From: Mycosarcoma maydis
Lineage: Eukaryota > Basidiomycota > Ustilaginomycetes > Ustilaginales
Assembly: GCF_000328475.2 (NCBI RefSeq)
Contig: NC_026480.1
Coordinates: 186,001 to 250,000, forward strand
Direction of reading: 5' to 3'
DNA: 64,000 bases
Position 1 is the stretch's first letter. The number at the start of each line of letters is the position of its first letter. This document shows, piece by piece, positions 8,878 to 19,289 of the stretch. A program made the translations under genes and the position numbers. The notes beneath the pieces are model-generated. The model was not told the DNA's origin. It made no database searches and saw only the letters and a list, made by a program, of their open reading frames with translations.

Positions 8878-11685
8878 CTACAGATCAGCATGTGCCGGCA
8901 TATCGTCGTTTGGCGACAGCAAAAACTCCAACATTCTCGCCGGACCTTTCAGCTTCATCAATTCTCTGATCGCCCTCAACTGTTCGATCTCCCTCCTCTC
9001 CTCTGCGTACTGTCCTGATAAATGGTAGGCTGTTCCCAGCGCAAGCTGAGTCTCTGACTGCGACTGCGCCTTTGAATTCGAACTGTTGTTTTTCAGTGTG
9101 ATGCGCTTCGCTGAGGGTGCAGGCCGGACTTCGGCGGGTGTCGTGGCAGTTAGATGCGCAGCTGCAGACGCGGCGGGGGCTGAACCAGCAGGTATAGGCA
9201 TAATGGCTGGTGAGGCAGATCTAAGCTTTTTCGCCGATGTCGATGGCGAGCCTGCGATGGCCGACTCGGCGGCGACGGCAGCTTTACGCTTTGAAAGACG
9301 GATTGGATCGCCACGGCTCACACCGCTGGCTGCTTCCAAGGCGATGCGCTTGATCAGCTCTTCCTCCGAGAGCGGCGCGACGGGTACAGCAGGTGCAGTT
9401 GTGTCCGGCGTCGCAAGTGGCGGTGCAGCTACTGCCATGCTTACTTGTGCTGATTCTGCCATCTCAACATCGCTCTCGGATCGGCTCGACAATGGCGACG
9501 CCTCGGGCGCGCTGTCATCGCTCAAAGACGAACGTATGCTCGACTCGGGCACACTGTCGTTGGTGAGATCAATGCCCAGTGCGGTGGCAATCAGCTGTCT
9601 CGTCCTCGAAGGCTTCTTGAAGCCTGCGTTTCCATCCTGATCGTCAAGCAACTCGCCCACTTTCAGCCGTGAAGATGCAATGTCCGCAAGCGCATCTAGC
9701 CCATTTAGCGCATAATCGCGTTGTCCGAATGGTCGAAACCGCGTTTTGTCGCCAGAGACCGCTCCATCCTTGATAGCAACCAGGCGGACCGGTGCTCGAT
9801 GCGCAATCTCTTCAGCAGCAATGTAAAAAACATCTCCTATCTTGCTTGCATGGTCGGCGCGCAACTTGCTCCAGAAATCGGTACGGATTACTTTTTCTGG
9901 GAGGCGATAGCGAATCTTGGACGTCAGCTTCGAGCCGCCTTGCGTCAGTGCAGGTGCATCGACAACGCCGGGAACTACGGGGACCTCCTTGACGCCACTC
10001 TGGAGGCTACCAGTAATGCCATTTGCACCCATCAACTCATCCAATGGGTCGGGGATGATGTCGATATCGCCATTGTTGAGAACACGCGTTCGGAAGTGCC
10101 TGCCAGGTCCGATTGTTCGGGCTGAGGGAAGCGGCAAGTCGAGCGTCTTCGGCACTGCTGCGCCGATACGTGCTACCCGGCGACGATCGTTGACATGATC
10201 GCTGTGAGCCGGACACATCCACTTGCGCAGATTGCTAGGCATGTTTAGCATGGGTGGGTCTACACAGTCGATGTGCCAGTGCAGCGGGCAAAAGTCGCAA
10301 CTGACCATCTTTCGCCAGCCGGCGCCTTCCCTGACAGTGTGCTCAGCAGGCGTCGATGCAGCCACGTCGCCAAAGACACTGCTGGAAAGTGCCTGGTTGG
10401 CGCGCGCTTTCTGTGAGCTTGAGCCTTTGTCACTTCCTGCGTTGCCACGTTGCTTGGAATCAGCTGGAAGCGCAGTCTCGCCGCAGCGATAGCATAGCAC
10501 CGCCTCGCCATTCTTATCTTTAAGTCGATACGGATCTCTCGTCTCAATCTGCCCATGTCGATTTGGCTTGACCTGTCTGAGCATGCCTCCGTTGACATAG
10601 TCCCCATCGGTGGCGGTGGCGACATCCTTAAAATAAGTGCGCACATCGGCGGGCAGCTGGAAGCTTTTTGGGTTCTGCTGGGATAGTACGGGGAGAAGAT
10701 AGCCAAAAGGGCCCAAACCTTTGGGCCTCGAAGCTTCTTTAGGCTTGCGTTCTGCCAGACAAACATTGCAGAACCACATTTCGTCCACGTTGATTTCGGC
10801 GCTCGAGCCGACCGCGTTCACCTTGGCTTTTCCCTTCTGCACGGAGCTCGTCTTGACAGGCCCCAACACCTCGGCAGCATTAGAGGGAGGCATCTCGTCG
10901 ATATCCAGCGGCGGACTCATGCAGAAAAAGTGAAAGCTGCGTGGGCAACCATCGCAGCAGACGAAGCGCCCATGACCGCCACATGTCTCGCAAAAGTCGT
11001 TATTTGCGCCGCCTTTGTCCTCCAGTCGGGGAGTTAGGTGGTTATCAGTTAAACTTGAGTTGGTCCCCAGGGGAATGAGCGCGCCAGCAATGCCTGGAAT
11101 GGTGCGAAGTCTACCCTCAGATGTGTACATCATCCCTGGAGGCGGCTCTACAAGGGGAGGAGGAATGATTGTGCGAGCAGCAGCATTGCTCTTTTTGCCG
11201 CCTGCTGGGGTCGTCGCTGAGGCCTGAACGGAAGGCGCAACGCCAGTACTGCTCACTGAAGGAGATCTGCGCGCGCGTGCCTCCTGCTGCAAGAGGGACT
11301 TTTTCAGGCCCAACGGATCGGTGTATGCATTCGTGATGGATTGAGATGCTTGTAGAGATGCTCCACGGCTACTGGGATTGCGACGCAGCGCCACACTTGG
11401 GGATGATGCGTCTTCCACTTCCATCGCAATTGCGATCGGAGTCGGCGCCGAAGTAACCGTTTCGGCGGCGTTCGCAATCGCTAGCTCTGCTGTTAATGGT
11501 GGTGCCTCGGTTGCCGCAGATGATTGTGCTGCTGCACTTGCTTCTGCAGTGATTTGCGCGGTGCTCTCCGGTGCGAGCGAAGCGTCAGGACTGGTTTCAC
11601 GAGTGATTGTCGCCGTGGCGACAGAGTCGGCATCAGTCAAGGTGTCGGCAAGGAGAGGGTCCACAGCATGACTCGCATTAGACAT
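8878..11685 (-). CDS. Double PHD-finger protein, Rco1-like (Rpd3S-type histone deacetylase complex)
   Basis: This is a nuclear chromatin reader of about 935 residues. PHD1 lies near residues 231-313 (FCETCGGHGRFVCCDGCP...SFHFFCMSPP...WFCNVCLAE), with a low-complexity insert before its last Cys pair. PHD2 lies near residues 398-496 (VLCYRCGE...MVSCDFCPLHWHIDCVDPP...WMCPAHSDH), also with an insert. Two spaced PHDs with these signatures are typical of Rco1/Cph1/PHF12, subunits of the Rpd3S (Clr6 complex II) deacetylase that suppresses cryptic transcription. N- and C-terminal regions are Ala/Ser-rich and disordered. The first in-frame ATG is at 11685. The open frame continues upstream to about 11745, where CTACTACAG could be a splice acceptor, so a 5' exon is possible. 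The gene is tail to tail with the GH125 gene, 231 bp apart. Confidence 0.8.
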   Translation of the reverse strand: MSNASHAVDPLLADTLTDADSVATATITRETSPDASLAPESTAQITAEASAAAQSSAATEAPPLTAELAIANAAETVTSAPTPIAIAMEVEDASSPSVALRRNPSSRGASLQASQSITNAYTDPLGLKKSLLQQEARARRSPSVSSTGVAPSVQASATTPAGGKKSNAAARTIIPPPLVEPPPGMMYTSEGRLRTIPGIAGALIPLGTNSSLTDNHLTPRLEDKGGANNDFCETCGGHGRFVCCDGCPRSFHFFCMSPPLDIDEMPPSNAAEVLGPVKTSSVQKGKAKVNAVGSSAEINVDEMWFCNVCLAERKPKEASRPKGLGPFGYLLPVLSQQNPKSFQLPADVRTYFKDVATATDGDYVNGGMLRQVKPNRHGQIETRDPYRLKDKNGEAVLCYRCGETALPADSKQRGNAGSDKGSSSQKARANQALSSSVFGDVAASTPAEHTVREGAGWRKMVSCDFCPLHWHIDCVDPPMLNMPSNLRKWMCPAHSDHVNDRRRVARIGAAVPKTLDLPLPSARTIGPGRHFRTRVLNNGDIDIIPDPLDELMGANGITGSLQSGVKEVPVVPGVVDAPALTQGGSKLTSKIRYRLPEKVIRTDFWSKLRADHASKIGDVFYIAAEEIAHRAPVRLVAIKDGAVSGDKTRFRPFGQRDYALNGLDALADIASSRLKVGELLDDQDGNAGFKKPSRTRQLIATALGIDLTNDSVPESSIRSSLSDDSAPEASPLSSRSESDVEMAESAQVSMAVAAPPLATPDTTAPAVPVAPLSEEELIKRIALEAASGVSRGDPIRLSKRKAAVAAESAIAGSPSTSAKKLRSASPAIMPIPAGSAPAASAAAHLTATTPAEVRPAPSAKRITLKNNSSNSKAQSQSETQLALGTAYHLSGQYAEERREIEQLRAIRELMKLKGPARMLEFLLSPNDDMPAHADL

Positions 11686-12342
11686 CGGAGCGTCAGTTTG
11701 AGCATCACCTTCCGTGAGAGCAGTGACCGCATCGCCAGGTGTCGATTCGCTGTAGTAGCCAACCAATCACCCATGCAAAGCGATTGGGAGAGGCGAGTGA
11801 AATGCGTAGAAAAGGAAAGGGCCAAGAAACGCGTTTGTCAGTATGTGATCGGATCCGAAGCACTTGTTGGACATGAACACTTTGACCGAGGCGAATGTCG
11901 AGATTAAGCAAGGAGACTGAAAAGTAGACGCGAGGAAGGCTTTGCGCCCAGGGCAAAAGCAGAAGAAGCGGGAAAAAGCAGCCTCGCACGCGTTTGGGTT
12001 TGCTTCAAACATCGCCGACTCGAGCTTCAGAGAATTTTGTACGATTTTTCTGCGTCCATCCGCGAGCTTGGTCAAGCGACTCGGCAGGTTGGGCTGCGGT
12101 CGGCTTGCCCGTCCAAGTCCTCCTAGTTGCCGATCTGGCCATAGTACCGTCCCCGCGCTTACTGTGTGGATCGCTCTGCATGCTTTGACGATCGGAGTAT
12201 CTCATCGAACCCGCGTTCCGGTCAATCTCCCCTTGCTCTGCCCTTTTCGCCCTCTGAGAAACCTCGCTGCACGCTGTTGGAAGCATCGGTGCCCTTTAAA
12301 CCATTCAACCCACTCCTTTTGCCCTGTTATAAGGTGTTCATT
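11686..12342. other. Upstream region of the Rco1-like gene
   Basis: This 0.66-kb spacer lies between the Rco1-like start and the stop of the next gene. The part next to 11685 may be coding through an unseen 5' exon. Short minus-strand frames at 12005-12286 show no family motif. Confidence 0.4.
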
Positions 12343-13219
12343 CTAGACGAGCGAACCAGATCTGAAACGTCTGCGGTTCGATCTTGAATAGCCAAAAAGC
12401 AATCTCTACGTACCTTCGTGATCGTTGCGCATCTGTGATGGTATTCGGCGAACCTGCGGGTACCGCTTTCTTGACGGTCTGGAACAGTGCGAACGGCATC
12501 TTGCCATTGATGTTGGTTGGGGCGACAAAATCGGACGGTGGTTGTGGTGGGGCGATTTTGCGTTGGGCCCCGTTGACGGCAGAAGAGGGTACACGTCGCT
12601 TAGGAACAGGAGCTGGTGCTTGTGTGAGCGTGGCCTCTGGATTGAAAGGTGGATAGTCGGGATCACCAGGCAAAGAAGGTGGAGGACCCATGACCTCTGT
12701 GCGCAACTTGTCGCACTCCGGTACTGCACTCACGGCCAGGCTTTTGGCCGATAATGCTGCGATGGCTGGTTGTTGAAGGTGGGATAAAACGGAAGCGGAT
12801 CCTTGCTCTGCTGATGGCTCGGGGGAGATGGTGCTTGGAGCACTGACGAGACCACCCGCCAACGATTGGCTCGAACGCTCCGACTCGGCTGTCGTTAGTT
12901 TTACTTGCTCTTGCTCTGGCAGCGCATCTGAAACGGATCCCATCTTCGTCGTTGACGAGGGTACTGACGCTGGTATTATCGCCTTGGATGCTTCTAGCGC
13001 ACCATTCTGATCTAAAGCACCTCGAGGTGATACTGGAACGATTTGACCATCCGCTGCGTTTTCTGATGGCGGCGGTGCGGGCGCCGACATCTTGTACTGA
13101 GATTCGCGCAGGTTGGCAGCCCTCGCTTTTATGGCGAGCTCGTACCAGCTCGACGATAGAGACGGAGGTGACGTCGAGACAAGGCCTGTTGGCGTCATGG
13201 GTTTGTGGTTGCTCTGCAT
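12343..13219 (-). CDS. Unknown Pro/Ala/Ser-rich protein, probably two exons
   Basis: I do not recognise this protein. A 268-codon frame from ATG 13219 (MQSNHKPMTPTGLVSTSPPS) runs to a strong donor, AAG|GTACGT, at 12413. Acceptors at 12371 (ACCGCAG) or 12362 (TTTCAG) are in the same phase, and both lead to the stop TAG at 12345-12343. That gives a C-terminus ending RSGSLV and about 277 residues. Features are SSWYELAIKARAANLRES near residue 19, a low-complexity Ser/Ala middle, proline-rich PPPSLPGDPDYPPFNPEA, and a conserved-looking tail NGKMPFALFQTVKKAVPAG. The true start is uncertain: the frame stays open upstream to about 13396, and ATGs at 13198 and 13090 are alternatives. Reading through the intron would give a different tail of about 20 residues. 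Confidence 0.5.
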
Positions 13220-14682
13220 GAGCACAACCCGATGGTGCTGTAGGCGTCGCTGTAGCTTCGTGTGCTCAATCACACAGCGTCTTCGGTGAATGTACGGCGA
13301 TTCGCAGGCTTCCCTTTGTCGTAATCTTCTGTGAATGCGCGCAAGGCCTTTTTCTCGAGTCCAGCACAGCCCTAGGTGTATTGGCCAGTTTTGCAACTCG
13401 TGTGTTCGTGGTATGGTCTTCTATGAATGGTACGGACGAGGAATCGAGCATACCCCCTTTGACGGGCTCCAAGAGATTCGATCGGGGCAGTTGTGCAGCC
13501 GGAGGGTGGCTCCTGTGGAAGCGGTGCCTCTGCTAGAACAGTTGTTGCACAAGAAAATCTCTGCGACCCAAGGCAACAACTTGCTCGTCCAGAGGAACAA
13601 AAGCAGCTTGCGGCAAGCGACGTTTGCCGATTGCGTCTTCGCGTTTCGCTTCTACGGCCGGCTTTACGATATGCCAGCGTCCCAAAGTGTGCGTGCTTGA
13701 TGCTTTGCCTATTCCCGATACGCCGTTTGCAAGCGACAAAGACGTTGCTCGTCAGATCGAACCTGGGCGCTTGACACGTTGCCTGCTTCGTGCTCAGTTG
13801 GACAGATGTATGGATGCGTCGTGAGCGGTGCGCTGGCTTTCAATTGAGAATCGGATCCGCAAAGTAGAGTAGAGCAAGTTGAATCCTCTGTTTCGAGTTG
13901 AGTCGACAGATCGCGTCGGACGACTCGCGATGCGTTGCTTTGATGGAGGTGAGCGTAACGAAGCTATGCTCTCGCTCTCTCTCGTGTCTCAGCCTCGACA
14001 TCTGGTTCAATCGTGAATCCAGCCGTGAGCATTCAGCGAGGAAATCGTGAATCTCTCTGGCTTGCTCAGCCAGTATCTCGCGTTGCATTGGTGATTGTGA
14101 ACCTTTTTTTTTTTGGAAATTAACGATTGTGACCCCGCGCTGACATTCGTGATTTCTCGAATCACGATTTAGCAAAAAGCGCGCCGCAACACGCAACGTG
14201 CAACCAAGGCGAGACGCGAACGCAACGCAACGCAACGCATCGGATAAAGCAGCTCACGAGCTTGCTCACCCACAGTCGTGTGTTGTGAGTCAGCGCGAGC
14301 AGAACCGTGAACACGAACGAACGGCAAGCAAATCTAGAGCGACGAGGACAGGCTGCTAGCAAGGCCACGCGATCATCACCGCAACTTCGAACAGACCCGA
14401 CCTAACCTACAGCACCTCTCTCATATGACACAACAGCGCTCGCACATCTGCAAAAGACACAGCCACAACCACCTATCACCACGCGTCTTCAAGCGTTGAT
14501 CGTCAAAATCGCGCAACTTGGGATCTGACAGATGGCAAGAATCACGAATCACGAACGGCAACCAACCGTGAATGCATTCACGATCTTGCATTTCGATCCC
14601 CGCGCTACTCTGTGCATGTTGATAAAAAGGGGTGCGATTGCATGAGAGTGGATCACAGCGCGCACTGAAAAAGACGCGATCA
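13220..14682. other. Intergenic region with unassigned open frames
   Basis: This 1.46-kb region lies upstream of the unknown gene and downstream of COG1. A minus frame around 13739-13536 (KREDAIGKRRLPQAAFVPLD) and an alternative minus frame down to about 13375 look protein-like. They carry no recognised motif and no clear splice path to the neighbour, so no CDS is called. AATCACG-type motifs lie at 14144-14170 and 14538-14580, and CGCAA repeats at about 14216-14237. Confidence 0.4.
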
Positions 14683-17600
14683 TCATCGAACTGGAAGTGG
14701 CGAAAAGCGATCAACCTTGTTCTGCGACACAGTGAGGATGGGCTTGACGGTCTCGATCGCAGATGCTGGCTCTGCTGGCGCTAAACCTGTAGTTTGCAAT
14801 CCGGAGGCTGTGATGCCGAGCGCCAGCACAAGTGGTGCTAGCGCCAGACGGATGCGATGCAAACTTGGGACGCCAGCAATCTGGTGGCTCAAGCTCGCTG
14901 CATCGCAAGTCAACAGCGCTCTAACCAATTTCGAATCGCTGGCTGACGTTGAATCTCTATTTGCAATGTCCTCAAGCACATTGCGAACCTGCCTTGCCAG
15001 CTCGGGTCCAGCAAGTGCTGGGCCGAGCTGAACAATCGACTCGGATAGCATAGCCAGCGCGCAAAGCATCGAGTCCGAGACAGACGGGTTGGTCGCATCT
15101 GAAGCCATTCCGACAGTTGCAGTATTGACCATGGGCAAGGTCGCGATACGTAGCTCCAGCCGCGGTCGCCAAAATCGTTCCAACGCCGCATTGACTGGCT
15201 CCCGAATCTGATCTTCGGACGATGTTGAACTCGGAAGCACGGCAATAATCCGCATTATCAGCCAGGTTGATTTGGACGCTCCCGTTTCATGGTCGGCGAG
15301 CTCTGCATCGACTTTTGATGACGCCTGTGCCTGTTCAAGAAGTCTGACAAGCCCTGTCTCCACCTCTGCCCGTGAGGCGCTAAGAATCGACTCGAATTTG
15401 GTCCGGATCGACTCGCTTTCCATGGCAGATCTCTTGTCGGTCCCCAGTTCTTTTTCGTAGAGCTGTAATTCTTGTAACAGAGTCGCTAGTGGTTTTTCGT
15501 ACAAGCTTGCAAGACGGTCGACCTGCTTTGATCGACCGCTGACGTGGTCCTGTAGCGCCAATGCGAAAGCGCGGCTGTGTTTTGGCCCAGCAGTGCTTGC
15601 ATGAAGTTGACCAGGCCCTGAAGCGGTCTGACTCTCGACGGGATGAAAGAGGGCATCCAGAGGTGCATCGACTCGGCTCAGCGGGTCAGCTTGGAGTTTA
15701 GGCGCTCCGTTCAAAGAAGAAACGATTTTCTCTGTCTCCAAGAGCAGATCTTTGACAGCGTGACCGAGCTTCTGACTCATCAGTTGCAGCAGGCGCTCTT
15801 GCAGAATCGCATCGATAGCATCTTCTAGTCGCTCGAGCTCGGCGTGAATCTTGCTCACTGCCTCCTGGCGGTGCTCATTGGTCGATCCAGGCAACGCAGC
15901 GAGTTTGCGTGCCACGATGCGGCGTGCCCGATGCAGAGCGATGCGAAACGAGCTTCGCACAAGCGACAACTCACTCACCTCCGAAAGTTCCGACAGCAGA
16001 AGGCGCAAGGTAGCCGAAGACGTGTTTTGGGAGTTTCCGACAATCGTTTCACGTGCCTTTGCCGACCAAGAGGACAGTTCGGTCCAAGCTTGAGTGAAGG
16101 AATGCTGCTCTTGACCTTCAAGATTGAGGTGAGGTGCAAACCTCAAGAGCGACGGCGGGAGGAGGCGAGACAGAATGCGTCCACTCGGCAAAGCTTGGAT
16201 CACGCGCACCGTCGACACTCGCATCGGTCGGTTGCCAACGGCTTGTGAGCGTTTGTCGGGTATCGCTTCTGAGTCGGCATCATTGATGTGTTGGGCAACT
16301 GGCAGGCCATAGCTGGATCGTCTTCTTTGTGCACGTAGAGTGGCAGCATTCTGTCTGGATGTTGGCGAAAAGGTGCGCTCTGAGGTCGGCGACCCAGCTG
16401 CAGCTGTTGTGGAGTCCAAGTTGACAGGGTCGGTGATGGTACTGAGCAAGTCCAGCACCAACGGTTTCGAGGACGAGGCCGAATCGGTCTTGGAAGGAAG
16501 CACAAACATTTGAGCAGCATGCTGCAGTGTTCTAGCAAAGAGCGTCACGAGCTCGGCGATCGTCCGAGATGTGCGTGCTGCCCTATCCTCTTGGTACAAA
16601 TTAGCATAGGACGTGCTTGCCGCTGCCTCGCCTTCCGGTCGTGCGATCGAAGTGCGGCTTGCGGCACGATGATGCGATATGGACTTTGATGGTTGCTGTG
16701 ACAGCATTCGACGCAGGGCTGTGAGTCGCTGCGAGAGTAGCAAGTGGTAGGCCTGGTCTAGTTTGGTCCCGTCGAGCAGCACGAGGGCAGTGAGTTGGTC
16801 TGCCACTGCCATCGACTCGATCTGTGCATCCGAGAGAAGCGACACAGCTCGGTGAATGATTTGTTTGCGCATAGGCAGCATGGTCAACCACTGCTTCTCG
16901 ATGAATGGGAACATCTTCTTGACGTTCACCTTGAGCAGCGAGACAGCTTCCGACACCGAGTCGATGCCTTTCTCCTCGTCCAATGCGAGAGCTGACTGAG
17001 AGTTTCGATGGGACACCGACTCGGTCAACTCGGTCCAGGTTGCACGCGTAAGCATGTAAGCCCAACTAGCCTGCAGCGTTTTACCTTTTTCGATCGATTT
17101 CCAGACGTATTCCGAAGCGTCCATGATAAGGCGCAAAGAGGCACCGAGCACATAAAGTGCCTCCTGATGCAAGGACGAGGCATCGCTGGTCTCTGTCGAG
17201 GCAGTGAGATCTTGGATCGGCAGAAAGCTTTTGCGACGGTTTGCCCTTTTGCAAAGTTCGACCTTGTCCCCTGTGGCTGCTGCCAGGCGAACTCGGCTTA
17301 ATAGTTCGAGTAGCCTGTGCGATAGGCCGCTCGAGCTGCCAGCCATGTCGATGATGGTGTTGGCCGTGCCGAGCAGATCCTCGTAGCGCTGGCCAACGAG
17401 ACTTCTCAGCTCTTCTTGCTTGCCAAGCGCGGTACTCCTGACAGCACGCTCGTATGCTTCCACCTCCTTGACCGTGAGGGAGAGGAAGAGAGTGTCTGGC
17501 TCGGTACCGAATGGATCGAAGCCTGTCGCCTGAAAGATTCGAGAAGCTTCGTTTGGAACGGAAGTTCGACGAGGCAGCCCGCTAGCAAATAGCGGCGCAT

Positions 17601-17754
17601 CTGTACTGGTGCTGCCAATGCTGGAAGTGAGCGATGCGTTTGTTCGGGCGTGCCTTGCGCGACCATGCCTGGTCGGAGTCGGTGGAGTCGCTCCTGCATC
17701 TGAGACAGCACTGCTGCCAGCGTCAGGTTGACGCTGCTGCGATGTTGCTGACAT
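14683..17754 (-). CDS. COG1: Conserved oligomeric Golgi complex subunit 1
   Basis: This is a subunit of the eight-protein COG tether, which acts in retrograde intra-Golgi vesicle traffic. The intronless frame gives 1023 residues from ATG 17754 (MSATSQQRQPDAGSS); an upstream in-frame TTG is not a plausible start. After a disordered, basic N-terminus, residues about 90-180 carry the Vps51/COG1 N-terminal helical signature: LTVKEVEAYERAVRSTALGK, EELRSLVGQRYEDLLGTANT, and a following amphipathic stretch ending in LSHRLLELLSRV. The rest is mainly alpha-helical with low-complexity inserts and no catalytic motif. Size is similar to animal COG1. The gene is divergent from the cyclophilin at 18043, with 288 bp between the start codons. 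Confidence 0.82.
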   Translation of the reverse strand: MSATSQQRQPDAGSSAVSDAGATPPTPTRHGRARHARTNASLTSSIGSTSTDAPLFASGLPRRTSVPNEASRIFQATGFDPFGTEPDTLFLSLTVKEVEAYERAVRSTALGKQEELRSLVGQRYEDLLGTANTIIDMAGSSSGLSHRLLELLSRVRLAAATGDKVELCKRANRRKSFLPIQDLTASTETSDASSLHQEALYVLGASLRLIMDASEYVWKSIEKGKTLQASWAYMLTRATWTELTESVSHRNSQSALALDEEKGIDSVSEAVSLLKVNVKKMFPFIEKQWLTMLPMRKQIIHRAVSLLSDAQIESMAVADQLTALVLLDGTKLDQAYHLLLSQRLTALRRMLSQQPSKSISHHRAASRTSIARPEGEAAASTSYANLYQEDRAARTSRTIAELVTLFARTLQHAAQMFVLPSKTDSASSSKPLVLDLLSTITDPVNLDSTTAAAGSPTSERTFSPTSRQNAATLRAQRRRSSYGLPVAQHINDADSEAIPDKRSQAVGNRPMRVSTVRVIQALPSGRILSRLLPPSLLRFAPHLNLEGQEQHSFTQAWTELSSWSAKARETIVGNSQNTSSATLRLLLSELSEVSELSLVRSSFRIALHRARRIVARKLAALPGSTNEHRQEAVSKIHAELERLEDAIDAILQERLLQLMSQKLGHAVKDLLLETEKIVSSLNGAPKLQADPLSRVDAPLDALFHPVESQTASGPGQLHASTAGPKHSRAFALALQDHVSGRSKQVDRLASLYEKPLATLLQELQLYEKELGTDKRSAMESESIRTKFESILSASRAEVETGLVRLLEQAQASSKVDAELADHETGASKSTWLIMRIIAVLPSSTSSEDQIREPVNAALERFWRPRLELRIATLPMVNTATVGMASDATNPSVSDSMLCALAMLSESIVQLGPALAGPELARQVRNVLEDIANRDSTSASDSKLVRALLTCDAASLSHQIAGVPSLHRIRLALAPLVLALGITASGLQTTGLAPAEPASAIETVKPILTVSQNKVDRFSPLPVR

Positions 17755-18042
17755 TTCCCGCGTGAGCAATCGTGTTGTCGACCGGTGATGAAGAAGTTGG
17801 AAAGAAAGTCGTGTTCAAGGTGGTGTATCATGTATGTGGCTCTCGCGACTCACTTGTGCAGGCTTGTCTGTGCGGGATTCGGTTCCGACTTGCTGGACCC
17901 TGGCAGCGGATGAGCGCAGACAGGCGCGTTTCAAAAGTTGACAACTTCCAACACTCAGACTCGGTCGTTGGCCCGCGCGTTGTCTGCTTCAGGTCAGTAC
18001 CAGCTCTCGGTATCCATTCGACGTAAGCGGAGGACGAAAGCC

Positions 18043-18631
18043 ATGTCAATACCCGGCAAGGATAGTGGTGCGGTCGTGCTCGAAACTTCGATGGGCCGCA
18101 TCGTGCTAGAGCTGTATTGGAAGCATGCGCCGCGCACATGCGCAAACTTCTACCAGCTTGCTAAGCAGGGATTCTACGACGGAATCATCTTTCACCGCGT
18201 CATCAGCGATTTCATGATCCAGGGAGGCGACCCAACAGGGACAGGTTCAGGAGGCACCTCGATCTACGGTGGTCTCTTCGAGGATGAGCTGCATCCCGAG
18301 CTTCGCTTCGTCGGAGCTGGTATCCTTGCTTCGGCTAACGCTGGGCCTAACACGAACCGTAGTCAATTCTTCATCACTCTGGCGCCAACGCCATTCCTAG
18401 ACGGAAAGCACACCATCTTTGGTCGTGTCTCTGACGGCCTGTCTGCAGTTCGTGAGATTGGCGCTGCCGAGACTCAGGATGATAGGTAAGTCATTCCAGC
18501 GTCCAAGCGGCAGCAACTCTGTATCGCCGACAGCAAATACTGAAACGGCCGCCCTTTCTACCTTTGACCTCTTTCTCTTTTGCTTCAGGCCTCGCGAAGA
18601 GATCAAAATTGTCAAAGCAATGGTAATCTAA
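18043..18631 (+). CDS. Peptidyl-prolyl cis-trans isomerase, PPIL1-type cyclophilin
   Basis: This small spliceosome-associated type cyclophilin is 161 residues in two exons: 18043-18485 and 18589-18631. The 103-nt intron has donor GTAAGT and acceptor TTGCTTCAG. Without the splice, the frame stops right after QDDR. With it, the C-terminus becomes DRPREEIKIVKAMVI, which is usual for this subfamily (human PPIL1 has 166 residues). Catalytic-core motifs are TCANFYQLAKQGFYDG, IFHRVISDFMIQGGDPTG (the key Arg near residue 52), ASANAGPNTNRSQFFITL and FLDGKHTIFGRV. The compact single-domain layout without signal peptide points to a nuclear or cytosolic protein. An upstream in-frame non-ATG extension was ignored. 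Confidence 0.92.
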
Positions 18632-19289
18632 GCACGCCACTAACGTCCTTGCCCTCTCCCTCAGAACGCCTCGTCTTGCACGACTCCCTAATCACGAACA
18701 TTATACGGAAGAATTCTGCCACCCCAATTTTTTATTGTTTAATTGACCTTGATTTTATTTCGGACGGGGGTAAGAGAATCTTTCAGCGCCGATCCTTCCT
18801 CACTTTCGCCGCGTTTGCATCATCGACCTGCCAAGACGCAGTCAGTCAATATAAGGGACAGAACATCGTAACCACGGGATCTAAGATATCGCAAGCCGCA
18901 CATGGCCAGGCCACTTCGGTCAGGTTCAAGGCGCAGATTGCGACAAATAGGGAATTTGTACTTTCAGAACAGAGAAGAGCACACATGCTCACACAAAATG
19001 GAGAAACAGGTTGGTATGATGCCTGGTGTTGCGTAGCTGGCGGAGCCCTGTTCTGACCGCCGAGCCCATGGTGGTAGTAGAAGTACAAGGATGAACACAA
19101 AGAAGAGAAAAGTACGAGAAGAAACACGACAAGGGGATGTGGGGAGCAAGAGAGTGGAGACAGAGAAGCAGACAAACTGCAAAATCTATCGACATAACCT
19201 CTAGAGCGATGCATCCAGAGGCATGTGAGAAATGGTAGTACAGTGGAAGATGCAGAGGATCGTAAACGATACGTTCAGAGTTGAAACGC
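18632..19289. other. Convergent 3' region, cyclophilin / H2A
   Basis: This is the 3'-flanking DNA of two convergent genes. It contains T-rich stretches at 18723-18765 and one isolated AATCACGAA motif near 18690. No gene is supported. Confidence 0.5.

Noticed and set aside
11745..12414. Joining the unknown gene at 12.4-13.2 kb to the Rco1-like gene by one 670-nt intron
   Set aside because: The phase fits, but a much shorter intron (43 or 52 nt) closes the upstream gene with its own stop, and the Rco1 length is already normal.
13335..13700. 121-codon plus frame starting with ATG
   Set aside because: No motif, and minus-strand frames over the same DNA look equally or more protein-like; left uncalled.
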